Part shown: one piece after another, positions 1-10,879 of the stretch
How the letters are laid out: each line of letters starts with the position of its first letter
Position numbering within the stretch: position 1 is the first letter of the stretch
Origin: Oscheius onirici
Taxonomy: Eukaryota; Nematoda; Chromadorea; Rhabditida; Rhabditidae
Direction: 5' to 3'
Assembly (NCBI GenBank): GCA_932521025.1
Contig: OW051472.1
Coordinates: forward strand, 5,890,001-5,954,000
Length of the DNA stretch: 64,000 nt
Position numbers and translations under genes: made by a program
Notes under the pieces: generated by a model
The model's input: only the letters and a program-made list of their open reading frames with translations
Database searches by the model: none
What the model was told of the DNA's origin: nothing

Positions 1-336
1 TCTGCCATTCGATCAAGTTGTTATCTTCCGATATGGCATAATAGATGATTCTGTACTTTCGAAGTCTGTTTAGAAAGTTGGAAGTGAGAAACTCCAAAAT
101 CTCATGAACTCCCTGAACGGATTGTTTTCGCTGAACATTTCCCGAATCACCTGAATGAGTACGATTGTGAAGAAAGGCGCTCTGAAAAAGTGTCCGCTTG
201 GAGTCTGTCGTGCTCGAAGTATGGTCAGCAGTACGAGACAGAGTAAAAGGACAGAGAAGAAGCCGAAAGTCATCCAGAGCCATTCCCAAAGAGGAATCTC
301 GTTCAAGGACATATCGTAAGCTGAAACTGTTGACAT
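1..336 (-). CDS. Serpentine chemoreceptor (Srg/Srv-type 7TM GPCR), 5' part only
   Basis: This is the first part of a seven-transmembrane chemoreceptor running off the left edge of the window. Exon 1 is 151-336 and exon 2 runs from 112 to the edge; the 38-nt intron (113-150) starts GTGATT and ends TTCAG. The start Met is followed by about 20 residues and a hydrophobic first helix (WLWMTFGFFSVLLLCLVLLT), then a loop with FFRAPFF leading into a second segment (VLIQGVHEILEFL). The pattern of helix 1, a short loop and FF.xxFxxxxIQG is seen in nematode Srg/Srv receptors. Ligand and cell type cannot be read from this fragment. The 7TM call is fairly sure; the exact Sr subfamily is not, because helices 3-7 are missing. 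Confidence 0.65.
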
Positions 337-816
337 TGTCTCGAGTAAGAAAAGGGAAGCAGTGAGGCGTGTCTGTCTAATATTTTCGCATTCAGAGAAA
401 AGGAATTACAGACTGAAAGTTGACTCACTTCATCCGAAGCATGAGAATATGGAAGCTTGGCCAATGATCAAATGGGCGTGAATTTTCATAGTTTTCCAAC
501 AGGGGGCATCAGAGGAAACAGAAATCCTGAGCTAAACTGAATAGCGTTATGATTCTTACACTTACCTTTGCTAGTCTTCTCGATGACAACAGAGTCCGGA
601 AATTGAAAAATCTCTGGGAACAGAGTCCGGAAAGTGAAAAACTTCATAAAAAACAGACTACGATTTTTTTTACACATTTCATTTATATATTCAAACTGAT
701 TTTTGTCCTTGTATTGTCTCCTGCCACTATCAGTTTCAATCAGCTGCTTGTCTGTGACCCCTAACAAATCGATTTTTTCGTAGTTCTCAGTCTATGTCTC
801 GCCTTCTTTTGAAAAA
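337..816. other. Spacer between divergent genes, with a possible unresolved minus-strand exon
   Basis: This is the shared upstream region of the receptor (-) and the RING gene (+). It holds two near-identical direct repeats around ACAGAGTCCGGAAA at about 588-643. On the minus strand an open stretch ends at a good GTAAGT donor near 563, so a small minus-strand gene is possible, but I could not complete it. Confidence 0.3.
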
Positions 817-1849
817 ATGAGCTCACCATCGTCTTCTTCCCATCAAATTCGACCGATTGATATTGTTAACAGCTGCTTCGAAACTATTGCCACGGAGGCT
901 GAGCGTAAGTTTCATTTCCGAATCGTTGTAACTGTTTTCAGTCGGACATGCTCCTGGTAGTCTGAAGAAATTGATAGCCGAACTGAAAGGATCTGGAATG
1001 GAGGTCATTCGAGATATGATGGAGAAGGACACTGACGAATTGAGAGAGCTGAGAGAGTCCGTGGGACGGCTGTATGCTAAAGGTTCGTTTGGGGAACAAG
1101 GTGTGATTATACTCGAATTCTGTAAATTTATGGGAGGAATGGGTGCGAGTAAAGTAAGCATGGTACAGTAAACTTTAAACTGCACTTTCTTCAGTATCCT
1201 AATTCCAGTTGAAGTGCTCGGAGAAGAGAAACAGGAACTTCGTCAATTGCTCAATGAAGTAGAAACTGCAGCTTCCCAAGGGACGAGTCTCAATCCAGTC
1301 GAATGCAGCATTTGTTTTCGAGCTTACGGTAACCTTTTCCACGGGTACTGTGTCGAGTCTTTAGAAAACTCTCTTCTCCCGGAGACGGGTAACTGTGGTC
1401 ATTCAATCTGCTACGATTGTGTTGAGAGTCTACAGTCAAAAAACTGCCCGATTTGCAGAGAACATGACAGTTTTAGAGATTCTTTTCGGAACTATCTGGC
1501 AGAGGGTCGGTTACTGTATTCACCAAAATCCAGAGAACTCCGTTTAGAGCTCATTTCTAGGCATCAACCAGGACTTTCAAGTCCATCTGCAGCCAGGAGA
1601 AGAACACAAAGAAGACGTCAACGACCGGGTTTTCGCATAACTATTGGGAATCTATGTCTCGTGGTCATGTTGCTCATGTCCTTCCCAGTCTTAATGTTGC
1701 TAGTTGGACTGGTTCTTGTTCCCTTGATCTCATTTGCCCTCACAATTTCACTGATGCTTTACTTTACCGGGTTCTCTGAGAGACTGGTCGACTATCTCAC
1801 CGTGTTTCTCGACCGTCTGGACGACACGCTTCAACACATGACTGAATAA
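817..1849 (+). CDS. RING-finger protein with C-terminal transmembrane helices (putative E3 ubiquitin ligase)
   Basis: Exons are 817-904, 942-1121 and 1209-1849, joined in phase across introns of 37 and 87 nt; the product is about 302 residues. A C3HC4 RING is visible in the last exon: CSIC, then a CGHSICYDCV block and CPICR, with about 35 residues between the first pair and CGH. A basic Arg/Gln stretch follows, then two adjacent hydrophobic helices (LCLVVMLLMSFPVLMLLVGL and a second near FALTISLMLYF). The family joins ubiquitin to substrates with an E2 enzyme, and the helices suggest a membrane location. Substrate is unknown. The long intron 2 is the least sure part; reading through it would give an in-frame stop. 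An AATAAA overlaps the stop codon. Confidence 0.75.
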
Positions 1850-1909
1850 ATTGGTTTATTCCGGTCAACTGGTCCTTTCTTATCCTTCGGGTCAAATTAA
1901 TTAAAAATT

Positions 1910-2152
1910 ATGTTGTATTCAAAACATCGTGAGACCGAAGAGCCGCTGCTGCAAACACTTTGCTCGCTTCTGAACCCGATTCTTGTCGATGAGAAGCAGG
2001 AAGAAGACGTTGATGAGAGGACTGTGGAAGAGCCGGACGACACGCCATCCGGTCCGGAAGACGAAGACGAGGAGGAGCAGCAGGGGCGGAGACGACTTGT
2101 GTCACATGGACGAAATTTTGTAATCGAAAGCGCGATATTTACTTTCTATTAA
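1910..2152 (+). CDS. Possible small acidic protein
   Basis: A single open frame of 80 residues starts 60 nt after the RING gene stop, on the same strand. It is rich in Glu and Asp (for example EDEDEEEQQ) and has no recognisable domain or signal peptide. The short spacing would fit a downstream cistron or an alternative last exon of the RING gene. Low complexity and lack of homology make this uncertain. Confidence 0.35.
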   Translation: MLYSKHRETEEPLLQTLCSLLNPILVDEKQEEDVDERTVEEPDDTPSGPEDEDEEEQQGRRRLVSHGRNFVIESAIFTFY

Positions 2153-2482
2153 ACTTACCCTGATTGATTAAGTTCAAATTATTAGCTACTGAAAACATCA
2201 CTACTCACTTCCGGCCATCAATTTGCATCGCCGGAAACGGTCATTCGAATTATCGTAAACTTGATTTCTTTCCAAAACAACAGACAACTAGCTCCTATGC
2301 CACTTTTCCCTCTTGACCAGCCTGACCTCACTTCCCTGTTCCGAGTAAAGAGAGGGAGAACAAGTTTTTCAGATCAGGTCTTTACTCTCTCTTTTCACAG
2401 ATAATCAGTCAATCAGCTTTCCAGTTTTCGTGTAAATGGAATTTCGCCTCTTTACTGCTGCTGGAAAACTTTCATGGTCTGT

Positions 2483-2490
2483 TATAAAAG
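2483..2490 (+). promoter_or_regulatory. TATA box candidate
   Basis: TATAAAAG lies about 310 nt before the metalloproteinase start. The sequence between is AT-rich with a T18 run at about 2724 and no convincing coding frame, so a 5' UTR with an intron or trans-splicing is likely. Confidence 0.4.
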
Positions 2491-2795
2491 GGGCTCTACA
2501 GTTCGTTGCGGGACCATTTTAGCACTAAAATATGATTCCTTCTCATAAAATAGAGTAACAGTCTTTCAACTCAAAAAGGACAGCAAATCTTTCATTTTTA
2601 TTCATTGAACCCGAACAACCTTGGTCTTTTCCCTCTAAGCGAACAGCCAAGACTTCAAGTGTCGACGTCCTACGCACTTTCGGACACTACAAAAGAGAGA
2701 CGTTCCTTTCCGCTTCGTGTTCTTTTTTTTTTTTTTTTTTGCAAAAATTTACCTTTTTCCTTTTACCGAGTTTTTCTGAAAAAGATGGTTTCAGA

Positions 2796-3729
2796 ATGGT
2801 TAGGCAACAATTGATAGCAGTCTTTTCACTGCTCCACATATCCACTGCCAGTATTGGGATCAGGCGAGAGGATTTAGGTAAAACCCTATTCAGGAACTTT
2901 AAAAAATCCAATTTCAGGATATGGAAAATGGCTTCGACCTGTTCTGACCTACAAGATAGTCCAGTATCCGGAGCATCGTCGACATCCGCGCATGAACCGG
3001 CCGGTTCTTTTGAAAGAGTACGTGGACATCAGTTTGAAGAAGGCTATTGAGTAAGACCTTGAATTTTATCTCAGTCAAGCTTGTTTAGAGTCTGGAAGTC
3101 CGTAGTCCCGGTTACATTTTCAAGAAGTGAGGAAGACGACGCGGATATCAAGGTACGAAAGTCACATCCACTATAAAAGAACACCCCCTATAAAATAAGC
3201 CGAGGCGTATTGTTCAGTTTCCCGATGTTCTGCAAAGTGTTAGTCCGGATGAATATCTATCTACAACTTTGCAGAACATCTTAGAGCTGGAAAATGCGTT
3301 TTTCGGGTAAAAAAAAGCATGTACGCCATTGCGTATTTTTGTTATTAATCATCCGACAAAAAGGCAAGAAGATACAAGTTTTGAATTCAGATATTCTTCT
3401 GGAGTGGGGAGCATAGAGATGGCTATGCTTTTGACGGAAAAGGAGGAGAGGTAGCTCACACCTTCTACCCAGATCAGCCAAAACGAGGAGAGATACACAT
3501 CGACGATGACGAACCATGGTAATTCGACCAACTGATCAACAAGAAAACCATTTCAAGGGCACCGGATGGCCGAAACCTCCTCTGGGTTCTGGCACACGAA
3601 TTGGGCCACGCTCTTGGAATTCCTCATCAAAAAGGACCGAGTTTGATGCAGCAAGGATATCGAGGCTATCACAATCGGCCCGCATTGACAAAAATCGACG
3701 TTGATGCAGTCAGGAAGCTTTATGAATAG
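2796..3729 (+). CDS. Secreted matrix metalloproteinase, catalytic domain only (M10A)
   Basis: Exons are 2796-2877, 2918-3050, 3089-3152, 3391-3518 and 3558-3729, giving about 192 residues. A signal peptide (LIAVFSLLHISTAS) is followed almost at once by the catalytic domain, beginning GYGKWLRPVLTYKIVQYP as in matrixins. The ADIK|IFFW strand, the structural-zinc and calcium loop (HRDGYAFDGKGGEVAHTF, then GEIHIDDDE) and the catalytic HELGHALGIPH with a Met-turn (SLMQQGY) are all present. There is no prodomain with a PRCGxPD cysteine switch, and no hemopexin domain. The enzyme class cleaves extracellular matrix proteins. The ATG lies 2 nt after TTTCAG, which suggests a spliced-leader acceptor and argues against a missing upstream exon. 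Intron 3 carries a palindromic repeat. Confidence 0.85.
3224..3280. repeat. Palindromic intronic repeat, copy 1
   Basis: The arms GATGTTCTGCAAAGTGTTAG and CTACAACTTTGCAGAACATC pair around a short loop. It lies in metalloproteinase intron 3. Confidence 0.7.
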
Positions 3730-3880
3730 ACAAAATTATGACAAATACGGGTTTCTGAATAAATTTCTATTCGCTTCTTTTCGTCTGGAAATCTGGTAAT
3801 AAAGAGGCCCAGAGCAATCTTCGACTTATCCTCCTCGGGGTCATTCCAGCGGCCTATTTTCGCGGCTACTGACCCATCTA

Positions 3881-4690
3881 ATGAGTCTACCTCCTCGACC
3901 ACCTCAACCAACTATCCAGGTACATTTACTTCTTCAAAACTGAAACATTGTTCCAGATAACGAATCCTTTTCACTCTGTCCCGTCTACGGCTTACGCAAC
4001 GCCCCGATCTGCTGCCGGCTCTGCTAGGTCCAAGATCAGCACAGCACGTTCGCAACGCTCCCGTCGTCCTCCATCTCAATGTGAATTCGACCCAGCTGCG
4101 CTTCGGGAAGAGTGGATGAGGAACGACCTCTACAGAAGATACGCCGAATCGAGGTATCTGTATATGTTTTCGAAACGGAAGGGTGTTCAGAGCGCCGACC
4201 GAGTATTCTTACGTTGTTGGAAGACCCAGGCACAAGGACAGTCGTCAAGCAAATGCTTCTTTTTCCATTGGTAACGTTTCCGGATCGGTTCATAACGCCA
4301 TGCTGCGCACCAAATCTTACTTGACTTTGAAAAGCATATGTTTTTTCTGAGTATCGATGTCCTATCTTATGAGTTGGTGATCCGATTCTGCTACTGCTCC
4401 AACAAAACAAAGCACCTTAAATTGCAGATATGCCTTCACCGTTGGCAAATCGACTGTTTTCTCAGCGAGGAACGGACCGAGAAGAAGTTTGGTCGGACAT
4501 TATGGCTGCTCATTCTCAGTGGTACAACTACGGTCTTCCAATGGCACCAAATATGTCTCCGATGTATCCGCGAGAATCGTTAGTCAGTTCTTTGGAAGTC
4601 GGTTGTGTCATTGGTATTTTGACTCTGTCAACTGTGGCAGTATTCCTCGTGATCACGTTTGTCTATATCAAAGGCTTTGTCAAATTGTAA
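3881..4690 (+). CDS. Single-pass membrane protein of unknown function
   Basis: Exons are 3881-3919, 3957-4153, 4191-4339 and 4428-4690 (215 residues). All join in phase; the third donor (GTTTTT) is weak. There is no signal peptide. The N-terminal part is rich in Ser, Arg and Pro (SARSKISTARSQRSRRPP), followed by a charged, aromatic middle segment and one C-terminal transmembrane helix (VGCVIGILTLSTVAVFLVIT) ending in a very short tail. This suggests a tail-proximal membrane anchor with a large cytoplasmic N-terminus. I recognise no family. Confidence 0.6.
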
Positions 4691-4925
4691 AATGAATAGT
4701 GGAATTGTCTTTCAAAGCATAGACTACACACGACTCCAGACAGACATCTGACGTTCAGTCAAAAACAAAAACTTAATGCAAATCGAGGAACTTTCCTGAC
4801 GAGTCACGTCATTTCTCGGTCTGTTTAGTATTTTGATACGGAATGACTGTGTCCAATTAAATATTCAAATCTTCTTATTCGGACTGCTTTAAAACGGTTT
4901 GTTTTGAGCGTGTTGCCTACCAAAC

Positions 4926-5772
4926 ATGATCTTTTTCCTTCTACTCGTTTGCTCTTCTGCTCTGGCTCAAAATCCATTTGCCTTATGGAATCCGTTGCTG
5001 GCAAACAATCTTCAATTTATGCAGTCTGCGGATGTAAGCGAATGAGGTTTAAGCGCGTAGAGTCTCTCTTTCAGATGGTGATTCAGCGATACTTCTATCC
5101 CCCATCCTCGTCTCATCACTACGTCGTCACTAACAGTACATTTCAAGCTGCCGCGTACCCTGGATTAATCAAAGAAGGTTAGTTATCTTTAAATATTATG
5201 AGAACTCGAAAAATACGCGTCGACCAGACATTTTCCAGCTCTGTGATGTTAAACAAAGTTGAAGTTTTTGATAGAACTTCATAGAGCACCAACCCTTTTC
5301 CTGACTCATTCAAGCATTCTTTTGCCTAGTTGATAGGAGACAATAGGCTCAAAAGTAACTCTCTCTCCTTTCCAGAAGACGTCGGTCGAGTTGTCTCAAC
5401 GGCCAGCCGAATGCAACAGACTTGTCAGTCGCCTCTGGTCCAGGTTACTCGCTATGAACGAGCTCCAATCGCCGATCTTCCTCCAGTCTCCTATTTTTCC
5501 AAAACTGCTCCCGACGGTAACTGGGCAGCCAAGGAGACCTTCTTTTGCTCCGACACAATCGGCAACTGCGGTGTCAACTGGCAGCTAACCATGTTCCCAA
5601 TGAAAAATGGAACCATTCGTAAGCCTTCTTTTTTGTTGTGTCTCAAATACTGAATTTAGAAACGACCGGTGATCTCTTCTACCCTTCGAATCCGGGCCAA
5701 TTGAGTGTAATGAGATCTGGTCTCGCTCCCTGGTCAAACCAAGGAACCGTCGTCTGCTACATCTGGAAGTAA
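4926..5772 (+). CDS. Small secreted protein of unknown function
   Basis: Exons are 4926-5033, 5075-5177, 5376-5618 and 5660-5772, all phase-matched, giving 188 residues. A clear signal peptide (MIFFLLLVCSSALA) is followed by an N-terminal region with few Cys. Four Cys lie in the C-terminal two thirds: one in a TCQSP segment, a closely spaced pair in FFCSDTIGNCG, and one in VVCYIWK at the C-terminus. A poly(A) signal AATAAAA lies near 5803. No domain is recognised; it is probably extracellular. Confidence 0.65.
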
Positions 5773-7057
5773 TAAAACTTGTCCTAGTCACTCCCAATCT
5801 CAATAAAAAGTGCTATTCCATATTGTTTCTGAGACATCCCCGGAATATCTACTTTTGAGATTGTATAGAATAATTATGTCGAAATACTCTCTCTTCCCTC
5901 CTCTCTGACTCACGATGAATCTTCTGTTTGTCTTACTCATGTCGCCGGCCGGTTTGCTGATACGGGGGTCAATTATGTTTTGTTACTCTCTGACCCATCT
6001 TCAGAACGGGTGCCATTCATTATAGGGGAGAGCTTTCAAAGGTTAGCCCGTCGCAAATAACGACTGGACTCTCCCGCCGCTGCGCACCCACTTGATCCAT
6101 TCCCAGGACACATCGTTATCGAATTCAATCCACGCATGTTTCGCTCTCTAATTATGTCAGCATGTTGTACTACGCTCTGCGCCAAACTACTACTGGTTCT
6201 TAAGTGGACATAGGCGGACCAGTCTATTAGTTCTTTTACTCGCTTTCTTTTTTTATGGAGATCTTTTCCTCACAAAATGAAACGTAGACGGGTCATAGAT
6301 GTGATCTTATTTTCTGCATTTGATCTCTATATAATTTTCGCCGATAATTTCGCTCAAAGACTTCCGCTGTGTGTGTTATTGCCCTCCAAACATCCGGTCT
6401 CTTCCACGATTTTTTTTGCTCTCGTCGTTCGCTTTACAGCCATGACCCCATGTGCCGCCAGCTGGTTTTCTCTCGTTTCTTTCGCCTCATTATCACCCCT
6501 TTCTCCTCCAGCTTTCCCTTGTTTCCAATTGGATTCTCTTTCTCTATCTCGTTACGGGCCTCTATCTGCTGGAACGATCTCTGCCGAATCCGGACGAAAG
6601 ATCCTCTACTTTCTCTCCTCCCGTTTTCGACCAATTTGTTGAAATTTGAGCTAGGGGAGGAAATGATGACATTTATTCTCTAGCTCTCCTTTTACCGGCT
6701 TTTGTCCTTCTCGTTCTGAACGCAACTCGTTTTTCTCTTCATGCCACCTGCCCTCTCAATTTTTAACCCAAGATGTGTTTTTCTATTGGGTTAAACCTTT
6801 GCTTCCGTCATTTGACTGGTATCCTAACTGAGACGTACCGAGCAGTTTTGTCTTTGCTACATGGCGAAATAGTTCTATTTAGTTTTTTTCAAGTTTCTTC
6901 AATTGAAAGGCTTACAATTAGGGAGCAGAAAACTTCGAATACAAAGTTTTTGTTTAAAAAAAGTTATATTTTGAAAAAGAAAAGTTTATAAATTAGTTTG
7001 ACGAGGTAGCAAGGCCATTTGCCCCAGTACTAGTCGTCCAGGATTTCTGCTGCTCCC
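5773..7057. other. Intergenic region upstream of the CK1-like kinase
   Basis: Several open frames occur, but none has start context, splice sites and coding-like composition together. Pyrimidine-rich stretches dominate 6240-6740. I see no gene here; it is taken as 3' UTR plus promoter. Confidence 0.5.
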
Positions 7058-9995
7058 ATGGAAGTGAAGACGCTACCCGTGAAAGACCGTCTACCGAAGT
7101 TGGGAGAAGTCGTCAAGACGGACACGAAGCAGTTCAAACTGATGGAGAAGCTGGGAGAAGGCGGCTACGGTAGTGTCTTCTCGAGCGAAGAGTCCGAACG
7201 ACGTGTCGCAGTGAAGACCGAAAAGTACTCGCACAGCCAGATCCACGTCGAGGTCGCCGTGCTCAAGGCTGCCAACTCGCATCGCTGCAAGCACTTCTGT
7301 GAGCTTGTAGCCTACGGATCGTCGAAGCCGGACTACGCCTTCGTCGTCATGACGATTCTCGGAAAAGATCTGCACAAGCTCCGATGCGAAGCACAGGAAA
7401 GGAAGTTCTCCCTGGCTACCGCCCTCGGAGTTGGCTACCAGACGCTGAAGGCCATCGAGGAGCTTCACAAGATCGGTTTTGTAAGCAGAGATGTGAAGCC
7501 TGGAAATTTTGCTCCCGGATGCAAAGAGAATCGCCAGCACAGGACTATCTTCATGATAGACTTCGGCCTCTGCAGGAAGTACATGGACAAGAACGCCAAT
7601 CTGATTCCGTCGCGAGGAGAGACCGGCTGGAGAGGAACGACTCGATATGGCAGCCTGCAGGCTCACGCTCGACAGGACCTGTCCAGAAGAGACGACCTGG
7701 AAAGCTGGCTCTACATGCTCATCGAGTCTACTCGCGGAACCCTTCCCTGGCGCTTGATCACAGGTTAGTCTCTTTTTGAAATCTAGTCTTCCAACCCGCG
7801 CTCCGCGCGGGGTGGATTTGGCTTTGCCTCCCACTAGCGCAGAACGCTTAAAGCCTAAAATTGCGCGCAGCGCGCGCTAGAAGCATTTTCAGGTTCCGGG
7901 ACCAATTCCATCGGATTCAGCGTAAAAAGTTATCCCTAGAGCCTTATTTTCAAGTCGATAAGTCAATATCCTAAAAAGAGGCAAAAAACCGAGTTTCCAA
8001 AATGTCCCGCGTCCGCGGTTGTACGCGATTTGCGGGCTCATTTTTGCGAATTTTTTTTTCTGAAATTTTGGATTGTGGTATAACTAAGTCTATCTCAGAA
8101 GGGGTATCTTTTAGAATTTTGATTTTCGACCCTGATCACACCTCTACGCCCAGCATTTTTGGACAGTTTCTTTTACCGAAAAAGTTAGTGTATTGCTAAG
8201 GGTCGCCATTCCACCCACACGACCCGGGTTCGATCCCGCCCTACTGCAAACCTTTTTGCTAAATTGTTTTGAGTAGAATTTGACTTCAGAAACTCTCTGG
8301 GAACTTTTTTTTGATCGCATTTGACCGTTCCCTGCCATTAGGCGAAGGCGCAATTTTGTTGTTCTGAGTCTAGTGAAATCTTGGTCATACGGCAAAGCCC
8401 TATACTTTTAGGAACGAGGGAGTATGGTAGTTTTCTGCTTCAATCCTGGTCCTGCAAAATGGCTCAGGGTTTGCATAGTTTTTTTTTTACATAAATTTGC
8501 CAAAGTTCTAGGTGTAATCCTCCGATTCTGATGAAGTAGGTCTCGAAAGGTGATGGGAAATAGCATAACAAAGAACCAAAAGACCAAAAACTCGATTGTA
8601 AGTGATGCTAACCAGGCATGATCTCTAACCCCCCTGATCCGGTCTCAATCTTTTCTTGGTGGAGCTCGACATCGGTGCGATGGAGTTTTGACCGGTCTGG
8701 TGTCTGTGCAAAAAATGAACCGGGCCGTACCGAAAAGGATTGTTCACACTTTTTGCTAGTGTATAGGGAATCGTTGTTCGTAAATTCTATGAATTTTGAC
8801 AAAAAACAATCTGGATCTGTGAAAAAAAGTGGATTCTTTGAAGAGAAAAGGATTTGTCTTTGCCCTGTGTTTTGATGACCAAACAAAAAGAGAACAATAA
8901 CTTGTTTGAACTGCATAACCTGACAAAAAATGAACAATATCCCCTAGAAAAGTCAAATCCTCCTCTTTTCTCATAGTACCAATTTTTATCGTCTGTTCCA
9001 GGAAACCTAATTGTAACAGAAAACTCAGCAAGTTTTGACCCACATTCAAAAATGATGTAGTGTTTAGCGCCGAGAGAGGGTTTGCTGATTCGAAAGCCGG
9101 TTCGAGCAAGGATTAGTATCTTTGACTGTTCTAGAAAAGGTTAGTGACAGAAGTACAGCTACGGAAAACACACTGAATCTGGAAACAAACGGAACTAGCT
9201 GATATCTGATACAACGAGTAGAATATAAATCTGAAGAAAAACAACTGGATTCTCAACCAAGGAAAAAGGTGTTAGCTAACTCATATGCTTAACTCGACGC
9301 ATCCTATGAGAAAAGACTTTTCTAGGGGATATTGTTCATTTTTTGTCAGGTTATGCAGTTCAAACAAGTTATTGTTTTCTTTTTGTTCGGTCATCAAAAC
9401 GCAGGGCAAAGACAAATCCCTTTCTCTTCAAAGAATTTACTTTTTCACAGATCCAGATTGTATTTTCTACTTACTGTTGAGAACTCTGTAAAAAAAAAAC
9501 CTAGTTAAGCTTAGCTCTTCGTTGGGAATGTATTATATTCATGCCTCCGAAACTGTAAATGTTTCCTTCTAGCGCCTTGTCATAGCGAATCTATCGTTTT
9601 TTGAGAACTGCCTAAATAGATCTCTGACTGACTTTGATCCTCTCAAACAAAGAACCACAGATCGGGCTGCGGTCCTTACTGCCAAGAAGCACGCCCGTGA
9701 CTCTGGAAGGATGCAGTTCCTCTACGACTGCCCCAAGATCTACGAGTCATTCCTCCTGTGGATCGACGCGATGAACTACGATACGACTCCGGAATACGAA
9801 AAGTTCGCCAAAGGCCTGAAGGACGTCGCTGCTGAGAAGAACCTCCACCTGCACGACACGTGGGACTGGGACGACGAGACTAACTCGACCACAACGACTA
9901 CTAACACGATGAGCAGCTACTCGGACAAGGAGACCCGTGCACAGGCTAACAAGTCGAACAAGGAGGAGAAGAAGGACCCGGCCACCAGCAAGTGA
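7058..9995 (+). CDS. Casein-kinase-1/tau-tubulin-kinase-like protein kinase
   Basis: Exon 1 is 7058-7763 and exon 2 is 9661-9995, joined in phase over a 1897-nt intron; the product is 346 residues. Kinase motifs are present: glycine loop EGGYGSVF, VAVK lysine, SRDVKPGNF catalytic loop (usual HRD is SRD, with Asp and Lys kept), IDFGLCR, and the CK1-type activation region with a SRRDDLESW helix. The C-terminal tail is rich in Thr, Ser, Asp and Lys. The glycine-rich loop and the SRRDDLES motif place it in the nematode-expanded TTBK-like branch of CK1, many of which are sperm-enriched in C. elegans (family knowledge, not shown here). Codon use is strikingly C- and G-ending compared with neighbours, which suggests high expression. 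The intron holds a long inverted repeat. Confidence 0.85.
8184..8240 (+). other. Degenerate tRNA-like or SINE-like sequence in the kinase intron
   Basis: A perfect B-box (GGTTCGATCCC at 8227-8237) lies about 40 nt after an A-box-like TTAGTGTATTGCTAAGG. The T-arm forms only four pairs and I find no matching acceptor stem, so this is not a functional tRNA gene. It may be a tRNA-derived SINE remnant. Confidence 0.35.
8807..9461. mobile_element. Fold-back or non-autonomous DNA element in the kinase intron
   Basis: Two arms of about 160-170 nt, 8807-8976 and 9304-9461, are near-perfect inverted copies around a 330-nt spacer. The left arm has an 11-nt insertion relative to the right near 8955-8965. 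There is no transposase frame. The arms are too long for a typical hairpin RNA and fit an internally deleted transposon or an inverted duplication. Confidence 0.7.
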
Positions 9996-10879
9996 AATCC
10001 TATAAACCTGTAACTAATCGGCTTTCTTTTTTAGTACCCCTTGTTTCTAAAACTACCTTTCAAAGTGTAACTCGACACTGCAAGCTCTTTCCGTAGCAAA
10101 CTCTGAACTATGCTGCTTCCCATCCATTTTATGCTCTCCTCATACGTCAAATAGACCAGCCAGGTTGAAAATTACGTCGACGAACTCGCTTCAATGGCTA
10201 TTTTAGAAGCGGCGAGCCACATATTTAGCTGTTTTGACGCTGCTTCCCCTTTTTCGCAAAGTGATTGCCCTAGCAACGCGCGGAGGACATTAGCATACAC
10301 AAGGCTATCACTTGCCGCTTGTTATCTGTTTGACCAGCTCGTCCACACTTAATAGGACTAGTGACTCATAACTTGAACACAAGTTCGCCCACACATCTGA
10401 CCAATTTCAAGCGCCGCGTTTTGCCGCAAACAGACACAAAAGATAGCGTCCCGAATTGGCCGACTTTTTATGTTCGGGCCGTTCACGCACACAGGAAACA
10501 CTCTCGCTCATTTTAGTCCATTGTCCATCTAAATCTGTGAGCTCTTACTAGTTGTTTTCTTTGAGTGGCCGAGGGAGAAAACCAAAATTCTCCCCTCAAT
10601 TTTTCGGTACAAAGTAGTTTTCCCTTATTCTTTCTTATTGTTCCATTTTACTAGATCTAGTGCAACACGGATCATTTTTTCCGTGTGAACTTTCCGGTCA
10701 AGTCTGAAGTTTATATTACCGCAATGAAAGTGAACTAAAGCGTTCTCTAATCATGTCCCTTTTTGTCCTCATAAGAGTACAGATCAATTGACTAGTACCA
10801 GCCGCTTTACAGTCTCACCCTTTGATAAACCTGTTCCATTCCATCGTCTATTGACCCCTCTCCAACTGTTTGCTTCCAG
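9996..10879. other. Intergenic region between two kinase genes
   Basis: No coding frame with splice support was found. It presumably holds the 3' end of the CK1-like gene and the promoter of the next kinase. Confidence 0.5.

Noticed and set aside
6277..6683. Overlapping plus-strand frames of 104-121 codons
   Set aside because: They lie in a pyrimidine-rich stretch that is open in all three frames; no start or splice support.
8184..8240. Functional tRNA gene suggested by a perfect B-box
   Set aside because: No 7-bp acceptor stem or proper anticodon arm can be formed; kept only as a degenerate tRNA-like sequence.
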